Shown: positions 33,447-43,293, numbered from the stretch's first letter. The stretch is 64,000 nt of DNA from Streptomyces fuscichromogenes (GCF_014645815.1 NZ_BMML01000013.1:1-64000), one strand, 5' to 3'. Numbers and translations: made by a program. Notes: generated from the letters alone by a model not told the origin.

Positions 33447-34496
33447 ATGGCGACTTCCCGGTTCAGGTCAGACGAGGCAGCACTCGACACGTTCTATGAA
33501 GACCTGTCCGACAAGCACTTGCAGCCGCTGTGGAAACTGCACGGGCTTCTCACCCCCGCACCCGAGGTACGAGCCATTCCCTATCGTTGGTGTGCGGATG
33601 ATCTGGCCAAGCTGGGTCGACGGGCCGGTGATCTGGTCCCGATCGACCGCGGCGGAGACCGGCGGGTCCTGGCGATGTCCAACCCGGGCCTGGGCGGCGC
33701 GCCGTACATCTCGTCGACTCTGTGGGCGGCGGTGCAGTACCTGCAGCCGCACGAGTCGGCGCCCGCGCACCGGCACACGCCGGCCGCGCTGCGCTTCGTC
33801 CTCGACGGGGAGGGCGTGTACACCCTCGTGGACGGTGACCCGATCACGATGGCCCGCGGAGATCTCGTACTGACGCCGTCGTGGACCTTCCACGAGCACC
33901 ACAACCCCGGCGACGTGCCGATGATGTGGCTGGACGTGCTCGATCTCCCGGTGGTCGCGGCACTCGACGCGGTCTTCTTCGAAGCGGCCGACGGTCCCGC
34001 ACCGGACCCGGGCCGCCTGCCACGTTCCGTCGCCGAGCGCCGCTGGGGTGGCGGAGCCGGCCTCGCCCCCGCCGGGGTGTCGGATCTGCCCCCGCATTCC
34101 CCCCTGCTGGTCTACCGCTGGCAGGACACCGACGCCGCGCTGGACGCGCTGCTGGACGTCGAGAACACGGCGGACGCCACGATCCGGTTCCGGGATCCCG
34201 GCCGGGACCGCGACGTGATGCCGACGATGCGCTGCGAGATGCGACGGGTGCTCGCGGGCACGACGACGCACCGCGAACGCCAGACCGGCACCCGCGTCTC
34301 GGCGGTGCTCGACGGATCCGGCACGGTCGTGCTCGGCGGTGACGCGTTCGACCTGTCCCCCGGCGACGTGTTCGTCGTGCCGTCGTGGTGCACCCACCAG
34401 CTGCACGCCCGGACCCGGCTGGACCTGTTCACCACCAGCGACAGCCCGGTCCTTGAGGCACTGCACCTGCACCGGTCCGAGCAGGTGGACGCATGA
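33447..34496 (+). CDS. Gentisate 1,2-dioxygenase (bicupin)
   Basis: A 349-aa bicupin ring-cleavage dioxygenase. Cupin 1 carries the iron ligands in 'PAHRHTPAALRFVLDGEG' (His108, His110) and 'SWTFHEHHNPGD' (His149 or His151). Cupin 2 near the C-terminus has 'GTRVSAVLDGSGTVVLGG' and 'DVFVVPSWCTHQLHA', with fewer ligands, as is usual. Gentisate is cleaved to maleylpyruvate. The ATG at 33447 has GAGG seven bases upstream; the in-frame ATG at 33442 is out of register and the frame start at 33420 lies inside the operator. It is the first gene of a tightly overlapping operon. Confidence 0.9.
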   Translation: MATSRFRSDEAALDTFYEDLSDKHLQPLWKLHGLLTPAPEVRAIPYRWCADDLAKLGRRAGDLVPIDRGGDRRVLAMSNPGLGGAPYISSTLWAAVQYLQPHESAPAHRHTPAALRFVLDGEGVYTLVDGDPITMARGDLVLTPSWTFHEHHNPGDVPMMWLDVLDLPVVAALDAVFFEAADGPAPDPGRLPRSVAERRWGGGAGLAPAGVSDLPPHSPLLVYRWQDTDAALDALLDVENTADATIRFRDPGRDRDVMPTMRCEMRRVLAGTTTHRERQTGTRVSAVLDGSGTVVLGGDAFDLSPGDVFVVPSWCTHQLHARTRLDLFTTSDSPVLEALHLHRSEQVDA

Positions 34497-35668
34497 GCAG
34501 CCATGACGCGCTCGTCGTCGGCGGCGGCATCGGCGGACTCGCGGCGGCGCTGGCGCTGGCCCGCGCCGGCCGCCGGATCCTGGTGGCGGAACAGGCCTCG
34601 CGGTTCGCCGAGATCGGTGCCGGACTCCAGCTCGGCCCGAACGCGATGCGGGCCTTCGACCGGCTCGGCGTACTCGGACCGGTTCTCGACTCCGCCGTCC
34701 TCCCCGACCGCGCCGTGGTCCGCGACGCCGTCACGGGCGAAGAGCTGACCGTGCTAGACCTGGGGCCCCCGTTCCGCGCCCGGTACGGCTACCCGTATGT
34801 CGTCGCGCACCGCCACGACGTGCTCTCCGTCCTGATCGACGCCTGCCGGTCCGAAGCCGGCATCGAGCTGCGGACCGGCCGCACCGCCGTCGACGTGCGG
34901 GAGCGGGAGGGGCACGCGGAAGTCACCTTCGCCGACGGCGAGGTGCTGACCGCGCGGCTGCTCGTCGGAGCGGACGGCATCCGGTCCCGGGCGCGCCACC
35001 TCATCGACGCCGGTCCACCCCGGTTCAGCGGGCATGTCGCCTACCGGGGCGCGAGCGTCCGTTCTCAGCTCGGCCCGGAGCTGGCGGCCGACGACGTGAC
35101 GCTGTGGATCGGCCCGGGCATCCACCTCATGCAGTACCCGGTGCGCCGTGGCGAGCTGTACAACCAGGTCGCCGTCTACGAGCGTCCCGCGGGCGCCCGG
35201 GAGCCACGGGGCGAGGTGGAGGAGCTGCGCGCCGCCTTCTCCGTCGCCCACCCGCGGGTCCGCGAGTACGTCGCGCTGCTCGATCCCCACCGCGACTGGC
35301 CGGTGTACGACCGGGAACCGCTGCCGACCTGGACGACGGCGCACACGGCGCTGCTCGGCGACGCCGCCCACGCCATGCTCCAGTACCTCGGGCAGGGTGC
35401 GTGCCAGGCCCTGGAGGACGCGGTCGCGCTGGGCGACGCCGTCTCGGACCATCCGCACGGCCAGGACCGGGCGCTGAAGCAGTACGAGGAACGGCGTATC
35501 GCCCGAGCCTCCCGTTGCCAGACCGTGGCCCGGCCGTGGGGCGACCTGTGGCACACCCAGGACCCGACACTGCTCGCCCTGCGCAATCGCGTGTTCCGGC
35601 TGCGCAGGCCCGACGACTACTCCGAACTCGACTGGCTCTACGCCACCCCCACCGAGGACGCCGCATGA
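34493..35668 (+). CDS. FAD-dependent hydroxylase (3-hydroxybenzoate 6-hydroxylase type)
   Basis: A 391-aa group A flavoprotein monooxygenase. It shows the N-terminal dinucleotide fold 'ALVVGGGIGGLAAALALARA', the 'GADGIRSRAR' motif and 'LLGDAAHAMLQYLGQGACQA', the second FAD-contact loop. Such enzymes para- or ortho-hydroxylate aromatic acids with NAD(P)H and O2. Beside gentisate dioxygenase the natural reaction is 3-hydroxybenzoate to gentisate, although salicylate hydroxylases share the fold. It overlaps the dioxygenase by four bases and the FAH gene by four bases. Confidence 0.88.
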   Translation: MSSHDALVVGGGIGGLAAALALARAGRRILVAEQASRFAEIGAGLQLGPNAMRAFDRLGVLGPVLDSAVLPDRAVVRDAVTGEELTVLDLGPPFRARYGYPYVVAHRHDVLSVLIDACRSEAGIELRTGRTAVDVREREGHAEVTFADGEVLTARLLVGADGIRSRARHLIDAGPPRFSGHVAYRGASVRSQLGPELAADDVTLWIGPGIHLMQYPVRRGELYNQVAVYERPAGAREPRGEVEELRAAFSVAHPRVREYVALLDPHRDWPVYDREPLPTWTTAHTALLGDAAHAMLQYLGQGACQALEDAVALGDAVSDHPHGQDRALKQYEERRIARASRCQTVARPWGDLWHTQDPTLLALRNRVFRLRRPDDYSELDWLYATPTEDAA

Positions 35669-36552
35669 AACTGCTCAGCTTCGTCAGGCCCGACGGCACG
35701 GAGACGGCCGGCCGGCTCGACGGCGATCACGTCGTCGACCTCGGCCGCCCGCTGCAGACCCTGCTCGCCGACGCCGCAGGGGAGGACACACCGCGTGGCG
35801 CGGACGTCTTCCACCTCGGGGAGGTCGCCCTCCGGCCGGTCGTCCCCGAGCCGTCGAAGATCATCGCCGCGCCGGTCAACTACCGCGACCACCAGGCCGA
35901 GATGAACGAGGCGTACCACATCGACGCCCTCGGCATCTTCCTCAAGGCCCCGTCGTCGGTCCTCGCCCACCAGGGCACGATCCGGCTGCCGTACACCGAC
36001 CGGCGCTTCGACCAGGAGGGTGAGCTCGCGCTGGTCATCGGCCGCCCCGGACGCGACATCGCCGTCGCCGACGCCCTGGACCACGTCGCCGGATACACCT
36101 GCCTGCTCGACATCACCATGCGCGGCGGCGAGGACCGCTCCACCCGCAAGTCCTTCGACACCTTCACCCCGGTCGGCCCCTATCTGGTCACCCCCGACGA
36201 GGTCGGCCCCCTGGAGTCACTGACCCTGCGCACCTGGGTCGGCGAGGAGCTGCGCCAGGACGCGGACATCAAGGACCTCATCTGGAGCGTTCCCCGGCTG
36301 ATCGCCTACGCGTCCTCGGTCATGACCCTGCGCACGGGCGACATCATCACCACCGGTACCCCGGCCGGTGTCGGCACCATCGCCGACGGCGACCGCATCA
36401 CGGTCGAGATCGACCGCGTCGGCCGCCTCGAAGCCTCGGTCAGCGCGCGAGGAGCCGACCCATGCCCCACCAAGGGCGCGCAGCGCGGCCCCGTACCCCC
36501 GCGGACGGTGACGCCCGTCCGTGTCCCACCAGAATCCCGGAGACCCCAATGA
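35665..36552 (+). CDS. Fumarylacetoacetate hydrolase family protein (fumarylpyruvate hydrolase-like)
   Basis: A 295-aa FAH-fold hydrolase. Metal ligands are visible in 'FDQEGELALVIGRPGRDIAV' and in 'CLLDITMRGGEDRS', with 'IITTGTPAGVG' as the family ending. It hydrolyses C-C bonds of fumarylpyruvate-type intermediates to fumarate and pyruvate, the last step of the gentisate route. It overlaps both neighbours by four bases, so it is part of the same operon. The last 25 or so residues ('PVPPRTVTPVRVPPESRRPQ') extend past the usual end of the family, probably a by-product of the overlap. Confidence 0.86.
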   Translation: MKLLSFVRPDGTETAGRLDGDHVVDLGRPLQTLLADAAGEDTPRGADVFHLGEVALRPVVPEPSKIIAAPVNYRDHQAEMNEAYHIDALGIFLKAPSSVLAHQGTIRLPYTDRRFDQEGELALVIGRPGRDIAVADALDHVAGYTCLLDITMRGGEDRSTRKSFDTFTPVGPYLVTPDEVGPLESLTLRTWVGEELRQDADIKDLIWSVPRLIAYASSVMTLRTGDIITTGTPAGVGTIADGDRITVEIDRVGRLEASVSARGADPCPTKGAQRGPVPPRTVTPVRVPPESRRPQ

Positions 36553-37997
36553 CCGACGACCGCAGCGAACTGTTCATCGGCGGCGTGTGGACGGCGCCCA
36601 GCAGCGACAACCGGATCACCGTACGGTCCGCCAGCACCGAGCAGGTGATCGGATCGGTGCCCGAGGCCGGGGAGGCGGACGTGGACGCCGCCGTCGCCGC
36701 GGCCCGGCGCGCCTTCGACGAGCCCGGCGGCTGGGCCACCTGGGAGCCGGAACGCCGGGCCGAGATCCTCGACCGTCTGGCCGTCGAGTACGAGACCCGG
36801 GCCGAGGCCATCTTCACCGCGGTCAGCGCGCAGAACGGCATGCCGATCTCGATCGCCCGCCAGCTGGAGACGTTTCCGCCGGTCCTGTTCCGCTACTACG
36901 CCGAGCTCATTCGCAAGCAGCCGACACAGGAGGTGCGGGGCGGCGTCTTCGTCCGCACCGCCACCGTGCGCCGCTCCCCCGTCGGCGTCGTCGCCGCCAT
37001 CGTCCCGTGGAACGTCCCGCAGTCGCTGACGGCCACCAAGCTGGCTCCGGCCCTCGCCGCCGGGTGCTCGATCGTGGTCAAGCCGTCGCCCGAGACCGTG
37101 CTCGACGCGTTCCTGCTCGCCGACGCGGCCGAGGCCGCCGGTGTTCCGGAGGGCGTGTTCAGCGTCGTGCCCGGCGGCCGCGGACTCGGCGCCTACCTGG
37201 TGGCGCACCCCGGCGTCGACAAGGTCGCCTTCACCGGATCGACCGTCGGCGGCCGTTCGGTGGCCCAGGCCTGCGCCTCGCTGCTGCGGCCGGTCACCCT
37301 CGAACTGGGCGGCAAGTCGGCGGCCATCATCCTCGACGACGCCGACCTCGACCTCGCCCACGTGGGTCAGTCCCTGTTCGGCGCCACCCTCGCCAACAAC
37401 GGCCAGGTGTGCTTCCTCGGCACCCGGGTCCTCGCCCCGAAGCGACGCTACGACGAGGTCGTCGAGACCTTCGCCCACCTCATGTCCGGAGCGGCCGTCG
37501 GCGACGCGCTCGACGAGTCCACCCTCATCGGCCCGCTCGCGAGCCGGAACCAGCAGTCGCGCGTGTCCGGCTACATCGACGCCGGCATCAGCGAAGGCGC
37601 GACGGTCGTCGTCGGCGGACAGGGCCGGCCCGAAGGCCTCGACCGGGGCTGGTTCGTGCGCCCCACCCTGTTCGCGGGCCTCGGCAACGACGCCACGGTC
37701 GCCCGGGAGGAGATCTTCGGGCCCGTCCTGACCGTCATCGGGTACGACGACGACGCCGAGGCGGTCCGTATCGCCAACGACTCCGACTACGGCCTCGGCG
37801 GCACCGTCTGGTCCAGCGACCCGGACCGCGCGCTCTCCGTCGCCGCCGCCGTGCAGACCGGGACCGTCGGCATCAACGGATACCTTCCCGACCCGTCCGC
37901 ACCCTTCGGCGGGGTCAAGTGCAGCGGCATCGGCAAGGAGTTCGGCCCGGAGGGCCTGGCGGGCTACCAGAACGTCAAGTCCATCTACCAGTTCTGA
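36549..37997 (+). CDS. Aldehyde dehydrogenase (NAD(P)-dependent)
   Basis: A 482-aa aldehyde dehydrogenase. Glu252 is in 'VTLELGGKSAA' and catalytic Cys288 in 'NNGQVCFLG'. 'IVPWNVPQSLT' and 'AFTGSTVGGRSVAQ' bind the cofactor. The family oxidises aldehydes to acids. It overlaps the FAH stop by four bases, which makes it part of the aromatic operon. Vanillin- or benzaldehyde-type dehydrogenation is plausible, but the aldehyde substrate cannot be read from the sequence. Confidence 0.92.
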   Translation: MTDDRSELFIGGVWTAPSSDNRITVRSASTEQVIGSVPEAGEADVDAAVAAARRAFDEPGGWATWEPERRAEILDRLAVEYETRAEAIFTAVSAQNGMPISIARQLETFPPVLFRYYAELIRKQPTQEVRGGVFVRTATVRRSPVGVVAAIVPWNVPQSLTATKLAPALAAGCSIVVKPSPETVLDAFLLADAAEAAGVPEGVFSVVPGGRGLGAYLVAHPGVDKVAFTGSTVGGRSVAQACASLLRPVTLELGGKSAAIILDDADLDLAHVGQSLFGATLANNGQVCFLGTRVLAPKRRYDEVVETFAHLMSGAAVGDALDESTLIGPLASRNQQSRVSGYIDAGISEGATVVVGGQGRPEGLDRGWFVRPTLFAGLGNDATVAREEIFGPVLTVIGYDDDAEAVRIANDSDYGLGGTVWSSDPDRALSVAAAVQTGTVGINGYLPDPSAPFGGVKCSGIGKEFGPEGLAGYQNVKSIYQF

Positions 37998-38055
37998 CAG
38001 CGCCTACGGCTCGGACTGCTCCGACAGCTCCGAGAGTTCTGAGAGGACGGCCGCG

Positions 38056-39054
38056 ATGAAGCGACCACGCCGCTGGATCGCCCAGGAGATCGAACGCCTG
38101 GACCCGGAACGGGACTACGAGACGATCTGGCGCCTCACCAGCTCGTACGGGCTCGACGACTTCGCCCTCAACCTGGTGTACGCGCACCTGTTCCCGCACT
38201 TCTACCTCCCCTCGCACGGCGCCCGGCCGCTCTGGCACCAGGGCGACGGCAAGGTCGTCGAACGAGCCACCCAGCGGGTCGAGGACACCGTCCGCAACAA
38301 CCTGGTGTGGTGGTTCTACGGCCCCGGCCACCCGAAGACGCAGCAGTCCGTGGCCAACATCAACAAGCTGCACGCCTTCCACGCCCGCCGGTATCCCGGC
38401 ACCTTCGCCGCCCAGGAGGACTACGTCTTCACCCTGGCGTTCAGCGCGGCATCACTGCACCGCTTCAACCTCAAGGTCGGCCTGCCCGGCTACACCGAGA
38501 AGCAGAAGACCGCCGCGCACCTGTTCTGGAAGCACATGGCCGAGCTGTTCGTCGACGAGCACGGCGGTCCTGTCCTCGGATACCCCGAGGACTGGGACAC
38601 TCTGGTCGCCTTCGTCGAGGAGTTCGAGAGCCGGCCGTGGCCCGCGAGCCAGGAAGGCGAGATGGTCACCAAGACGATCATGGACCAGTTCGCCTTCCGC
38701 TTCTTTCCCCGCCCGCTGCACGCCCTGGGCCGGGCGATCGCGATATCGACCTGGCACCCCAACTGCTGGCGGGCGCACAGCGTCACCCCGCCGCCGCCCT
38801 GGGTACGCCGGATTCTGCTCAGGCTGTGCGGTCTCGCCATCAGAACGCAGAAGGCCCTCAAGCCGGACCCCGTGACGGCCTATCAGGAAGTGCTCGAAGC
38901 CCAGTCGAAGAACGAGCGCCGCGACCGTTCCCGGCGCATTCGCGAACTCGACAGCGCCTTCTCGGCGTTCTTCCGCCGCCGCCACGGCCTCCCGCCCCGA
39001 GCGGCATCACCCGGCCACGAGCACGCGCCGGCATCCGCCTCCTTCGCGGAGTGA
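38056..39054 (+). CDS. MpaB / latex-clearing-type oxygenase (DUF2236 family)
   Basis: A 332-aa protein of the DUF2236 family, which includes bacterial latex-clearing protein and fungal MpaB oxygenases that cleave C=C bonds with a b-type heme. 'WWFYGPGHPKTQQSVANINK' and 'LHAFHARRYPGTF' give the conserved His-rich core, and 'FAFRFFPRPLHALGRA' gives the later helix. No signal peptide is evident. It starts 58 bases after the aldehyde dehydrogenase stop and probably belongs to the same transcript. The mix of aromatic-acid enzymes with an alkene-cleaving type oxygenase suggests a substrate with an unsaturated side chain (inference). Confidence 0.75.
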   Translation: MKRPRRWIAQEIERLDPERDYETIWRLTSSYGLDDFALNLVYAHLFPHFYLPSHGARPLWHQGDGKVVERATQRVEDTVRNNLVWWFYGPGHPKTQQSVANINKLHAFHARRYPGTFAAQEDYVFTLAFSAASLHRFNLKVGLPGYTEKQKTAAHLFWKHMAELFVDEHGGPVLGYPEDWDTLVAFVEEFESRPWPASQEGEMVTKTIMDQFAFRFFPRPLHALGRAIAISTWHPNCWRAHSVTPPPPWVRRILLRLCGLAIRTQKALKPDPVTAYQEVLEAQSKNERRDRSRRIRELDSAFSAFFRRRHGLPPRAASPGHEHAPASASFAE

Positions 39055-39169
39055 CGGTCGCCCTCGCCCGCCCTGCCCCGACCGGACGGCGAAGGCCCGG
39101 CCGGTCCTGGACATATCCGAGCCGCAACCCTGAACAACTCGCTGCCGGCGCCCCGGAAAGGAAAAGCGC

Positions 39170-40696
39170 ATGCCGCTGAAGACGGACAGTTACGACTACA
39201 TCGTGGTGGGAGGCGGAAGCGCGGGCTGCGTCGTCGCCGCCCGGCTGTCGGAGGACCCCGGGGTACGGGTGCTTCTGCTGGAGGCCGGCAGCGCACACCC
39301 CCTCGACGCCGTGGCGGTCCCGCCCGCCTGGCCGGGGCTCCTCGGCACCACGGCGGACTGGGCCGACGCCACGGTCGACCAGGCGTGCGTCGGCGGACCG
39401 GTGAGCTGGAGCCACGGGCGCGGCCTGGGGGGATCGTCCAACATCAACGCCATGGGCTTCCTCCGCGGGCACCGGTCGGGTTATGACGCGTGGCCCGCGG
39501 CCGGAGCGAAAGGGTGGGGTTTCGACGATCTCCTGCCGTTCTTCAAACGCAGTGAGACCGTTCAGGGCCGGGACTCCGCGAACCGCGGGACGAGCGGCCC
39601 CATGGTCGTGGCCCCGGTGGCCGACCCGAACCCGCTCGCCGCCGCGATCCTGGAAGCCGCGGTCCAGACGGGACACCGGCGCGCGACGGACATCGGCGGC
39701 GGGCTGGAGGAGGGGTTCGGCTGGCTCGACCTGAACATCGTCGACGGACGACGGTTCGGCGCGGCCGAAGCATATCTGCGCCCCGCACTGGACCGGCCGA
39801 ATCTGCACGTGCTCACCGACACCCTGGTGCACCGCGTTCTCCTGAGCGGGGAGAGGTGCACGGGGGTGGAGTACTCGGCGGCCGACGGAAGCGGTGGGGC
39901 CACCGTGGCCCACGGCACCCGTGAAGTGATCATCACCGCGGGAACCATCGGTACCGCCCAGACCCTGCTGCTGTCGGGGATCGGCCCCGCTCAGCACCTT
40001 CGCGACGTGGGCGTGAACGTCCTCGTCGACCTCCCGGGCGTCGGCGCCAACCTGCACGACCACCCCATGACGGGCGTCACCTACACCTCCACCAGGCCGG
40101 TGCCGATGAGCACCGCCAACCACAGCGAGATAGGCGGCCTGGTGCGCAGCGGGCTCGGCGGCGAGGTGCCCGACCTCCAGATGATCTCGGTGTCCGTGCC
40201 GTTCTTCAGCCCGGCGTTCCAGGGCCCCACCAGCGGATACACGATCATCACCGCGCTCATGGCACCGCACAGCCGCGGCACCCTGCGCCTGGCCGACGCG
40301 CTCCCCGGCACCCGGCCGCTCCTCGACCCGCGGTACCTCTCCGACCCGCGGGACGTCGACACATGGGTCGCGGGCATGGAGATGGTCCGGGACATCGGCC
40401 GGGCCGCGGCCCTGGATCCCTGGCGCGACGAGGAGATACTCCCGGCCCCGCGCGTTCAGGGAGCCGCACTGCGCGCCTGGGTCGGCAAGAGCCTCATGAC
40501 CTACTTCCACTACACGGGCACCTGCCGCATCGGCACCGACGACATGGCCGTCGTCGACCCGGAACTGCGGGTGCGCGGAATCGAGGGGCTCCGTGTCGCC
40601 GACGCGTCGGTGATGCCCTCCATCCCGTCGGCGAACACCCACGCCACCGTGATCGCCATCGCGGAACGGGCCGCCGACCTCCTCCGGCGGACCTGA
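39170..40696 (+). CDS. GMC-family FAD oxidoreductase (choline dehydrogenase-like)
   Basis: A 508-aa GMC flavoenzyme. 'YIVVGGGSAGCVVAARLSED' is the ADP-binding motif and 'GRGLGGSSNINAMGFLRG' is the GMC signature 1. 'YFHYTGTCRIGTD' and 'IPSANTHATVIAIAERAADL' carry the C-terminal active-site histidine region. Members oxidise primary alcohols such as choline, polyethylene glycol or aryl alcohols. AAAGGAAAAG precedes the ATG. It is the last gene of the plus-strand aromatic block, 115 bases after the MpaB-type gene, and ends just before a short direct repeat. Confidence 0.92.
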   Translation: MPLKTDSYDYIVVGGGSAGCVVAARLSEDPGVRVLLLEAGSAHPLDAVAVPPAWPGLLGTTADWADATVDQACVGGPVSWSHGRGLGGSSNINAMGFLRGHRSGYDAWPAAGAKGWGFDDLLPFFKRSETVQGRDSANRGTSGPMVVAPVADPNPLAAAILEAAVQTGHRRATDIGGGLEEGFGWLDLNIVDGRRFGAAEAYLRPALDRPNLHVLTDTLVHRVLLSGERCTGVEYSAADGSGGATVAHGTREVIITAGTIGTAQTLLLSGIGPAQHLRDVGVNVLVDLPGVGANLHDHPMTGVTYTSTRPVPMSTANHSEIGGLVRSGLGGEVPDLQMISVSVPFFSPAFQGPTSGYTIITALMAPHSRGTLRLADALPGTRPLLDPRYLSDPRDVDTWVAGMEMVRDIGRAAALDPWRDEEILPAPRVQGAALRAWVGKSLMTYFHYTGTCRIGTDDMAVVDPELRVRGIEGLRVADASVMPSIPSANTHATVIAIAERAADLLRRT

Positions 40697-40724
40697 AGGG
40701 TGTTGCGGAAAGGGTGTTGCGGAA
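40697..40724. repeat. Perfect 14-base tandem duplication
   Basis: AGGGTGTTGCGGAA occurs twice in direct succession (40697-40710 and 40711-40724), immediately after the GMC stop. It is probably replication slippage at the edge of a degraded region. Confidence 0.9.
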
Positions 40725-41056
40725 GGCGGGTGATCGGGGCATATCCGTTTCCGACCCCCTTCATCGGCGGATGCCTCTCCGCACCAGGTCAAGCCAGACG
40801 AACAAGGTCGATCGAAGGCAGCATCGACCACCGTCCCGGCTGTGGGACGGTGGTCCCGGAGCCACGGTGCGGTTTCGTGCCCGGGCGGCCCCTGCGACGC
40901 CGCGTCCAAGCCGCTGCTGTTCGGGCATGCCTTCGATGATCCGGGCATGGTCAGGATTGCCTTGCGGACGAGTGGCCTGCCGTGCGCGACAGGCCGCTCA
41001 CCAGGATCGCTGCCAAGGCCACCGCCTGATCACGCGGCTGCCTGTTGCCTGCGGCA
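40725..41056. other. Non-coding stretch at the start of a decay zone
   Basis: About 330 bases lie between the GMC gene and the hydrolase pseudogene. Open frames here are short and compositionally poor. No terminator-like hairpin, regulatory motif or mobile-element end stands out. Confidence 0.5.
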
Positions 41057-41623
41057 TCAACGAGCGGTTGTGCTCCCCGCATCGGGCCCGGGCCGGCGCA
41101 GGCTGTCGGCGGCGAGCAGTTCCCGCAGAAGCTCCGCGACGAGGCCGGGCTGTCCCGCGAACGGGGAGTGGCCGGTCTGCCACTCGCGGACGCCGGTGCA
41201 GCGCAGACGACGTAGGTGAAGGGAGCGTGCTTCCAGCTGTGGTGCTCTGGGATGCCTCGTCCGCAGCCGGGGGCTTGGGCACGCAGGAGGCCGACCGCCC
41301 AGGCGGCGAGAGGTTCGGGACAGCCGCCGTAGAGGGTGTCGGCAGCCCGGTCGCGGCGCAGGCTGGTCGAGCCGTCGGGCTCAGGGATGATCGCGTCCTG
41401 GAGCTGCTGGGACCACTGATCCGCCGTAGGAGTGACCGAGCACAATCGGTGGCTCCGGAAGCGAGTCGACGACCGCCTGGACCGCGGCTGTGTCGGCGGG
41501 CAATGAACCCCGGTGGAGCTCGGGAACGACGACCTCGGTTCCTGTGCTCCGCAAGCGTTCTGCCACCAGGGCGAAGTGTGCGGGACGGTGATACAGGCCA
41601 GGAACGAGCACCACGGCGGCCAA
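41057..41623 (-). pseudogene. Frameshifted alpha/beta hydrolase
   Basis: Pieces of one small hydrolase lie in different frames. The N-terminal part 'AVVLVPGLYHRPAHFALVAE' runs to 'PPIVLGHSYGGSVVPAAPG', which contains the nucleophile elbow GHSYGG. A middle piece reads 'TLYGGCPEPLAAWAVGLLRA' and 'SWKHAPFTYVVCA'. The C-terminal piece 'CTGVREWQTGHSPFAGQPG' and 'LVAELLRELLAADSLR' follows in a third frame. At least two frame breaks, with small deletions, interrupt a normal 230-240-aa member. TTG 41623 has GAGGAG upstream. It lies 47 bases after the hydrolase-kinase gene and seems to have decayed with it. Confidence 0.75.
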
Positions 41624-41670
41624 TGCGCGCGTCTCCTCGGGTCGGTGTCGGACGAGTGATCCAGGGCCGG

Positions 41671-43293
41671 TCAGCCGTACCGCTGCAGCAATCCGTCCAC
41701 GTACGCCTCCAGTCGTACCGCCAGCACATCGGACGTCAGATCGTCTCGCCCCAGGTCGCGCCACGGTCCGGCCAGCTTCGCCGCGTCGGGGCAGTAGTGC
41801 AGGGCATCGAGCAGCCGCCAGTACAGGTGGTCGGGGCCGTCGGCGAGGTCCCGGCCGCCGTGTGCCTCGTACCGCTCGCGGAACTCCAGCCCGTAGGCCG
41901 GCCCGTGCAGCAGCGCGAGCGCGGTCGAGCAGTGCGCCACGTCCAGGTCGGCAGGTCCCCACGAGGTCTCGACCCAGTCCACGACGCCGGTGATCCGCAG
42001 CTCCTGCCCGGCTCCGGTGAAGAGCACGTTCCCGGGGTGGAAGTCGCGGTGCAGGAAGCAGCCTTCGTACGGCGGCGGGTCGCGGCGAATCACGTCCACG
42101 GCCCGCTTCCACAGAGAACCGTCCGGGGTCCGGACGCGCTCCGGGGACGTCCACGCCTGGTACGTGCGCGGTCTTTCGTCCGGCACGACGCCGTGGACAC
42201 GGACGAGTTGGGCCGCGAGCAGGTCCACGCGCCGGTCGAGGTCGTCCTCGTCCACGCGGACGCGGCCCGGCAGCGCGGACATCAACAGGGTCGGGTGGTC
42301 ACAGTGCCGGGCCGTGGCGTCGACAGCGACGAACCCGGGAGCCGGGATGCCCTCCTACCCGGCGAGCAGCGCCAGGACGGAGGCCTCACGGGCGAGGAGT
42401 CCGGGCCCGTGGTGGCGGAAGAACGGCTTCACGAAGGTCCGTTGCACCAGGGCGGTGCCGTCGTCGAGCGTGAGCCGGCGCATCTGGGAGCTCCAACCAC
42501 CGGACAGCAGGCGCACGGAGGTGACCGACCGGGCGGTGCCGAGCTGCTTGGCCACCCACGCACGCGTGGCCGTCCAGCCGCGGTCGTCAAGGCCGGTCAG
42601 CACCGCCTCCACGAACTCCCGCCGGTCGTCGCCGTGATCGCGGAACCACATTCCCAGCTGGTGCCGCGCGTCCGGAAGATCGAACCGTGTGTACTGGGCA
42701 CGCGCGGTCAGCGCGTCCTGTACGGCCTCGGTCACCGTGGGCGGGATCACCGCGTCCGTGCCCGGCACGGCGAGCACCGCCCGGCCCTCGTAGGCCCGCA
42801 GCACCTCAAGCGCGGGCGCCTGCCGCCAGCCGTCCGGCTGCCGGATGATCCCGCTGAACCGGCCGTTCCCGTCCCCGAAGGGCACGTCCCACGCCTCGGC
42901 GTTGTACACGGCGGGCGCGCACAGCCCGAGGGCCGCCACTCGATCCCCGTAATGCCGGACGAGATCGGCCACCGTTTGCCCGCTCATGCTGAACCCCACC
43001 AGGACCAGCGGCCCGTCCGCCCCCGCGTACGCATCGATCACCGCGACGGCCTGCTCCAGCCGTCGCCGCAGGCTTAACTCGCTCAGCTTGCCGGTGCTTT
43101 CGCCATGCCCGGAGAAGTCGAAGGCGACCCCTCGACAGCCGTGGGCCACGAACTCCCGCACCAGAGGGAGCAGTCGCTCCGTGCTGCTGGTGCCTGCGCC
43201 ATGCAGCACCACGGCGGTGACCCCGGACGGATCACCGCCGTACACACCGCTGAGCCGTTCACCGTCGTGGTCGTGCGTGAAGTCGAAGAGCAC
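41671..43293 (-). pseudogene. Alpha/beta hydrolase-aminoglycoside phosphotransferase-like fusion interrupted by an in-frame TAG
   Basis: One continuous frame encodes two domains, broken only by TAG at 42355-42357. Residues 1-225 form an alpha/beta hydrolase ('VVLHGAGTSSTERLLPL', nucleophile 'LVGFSMSGQTV', acid 'PGTDAVIPP', histidine 'LPDARHQLG'). From residue 245 the APH-type kinase domain starts ('VRLLSGGWSSQMRRL', 'LAREASVLALLAG', stop, 'EGIPAPGFVAVDA') and continues to 'CFLHRDFHPGNVLF' and 'ITGVVDWVETSWGPADLD', holding the HxDxxxxN and metal-binding aspartates. Past the TAG the frame stays open and homologous to the end. A single nonsense mutation is the simplest reading. Hydrolase-kinase fusions of this order are not ones I recognise. 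Confidence 0.75.
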
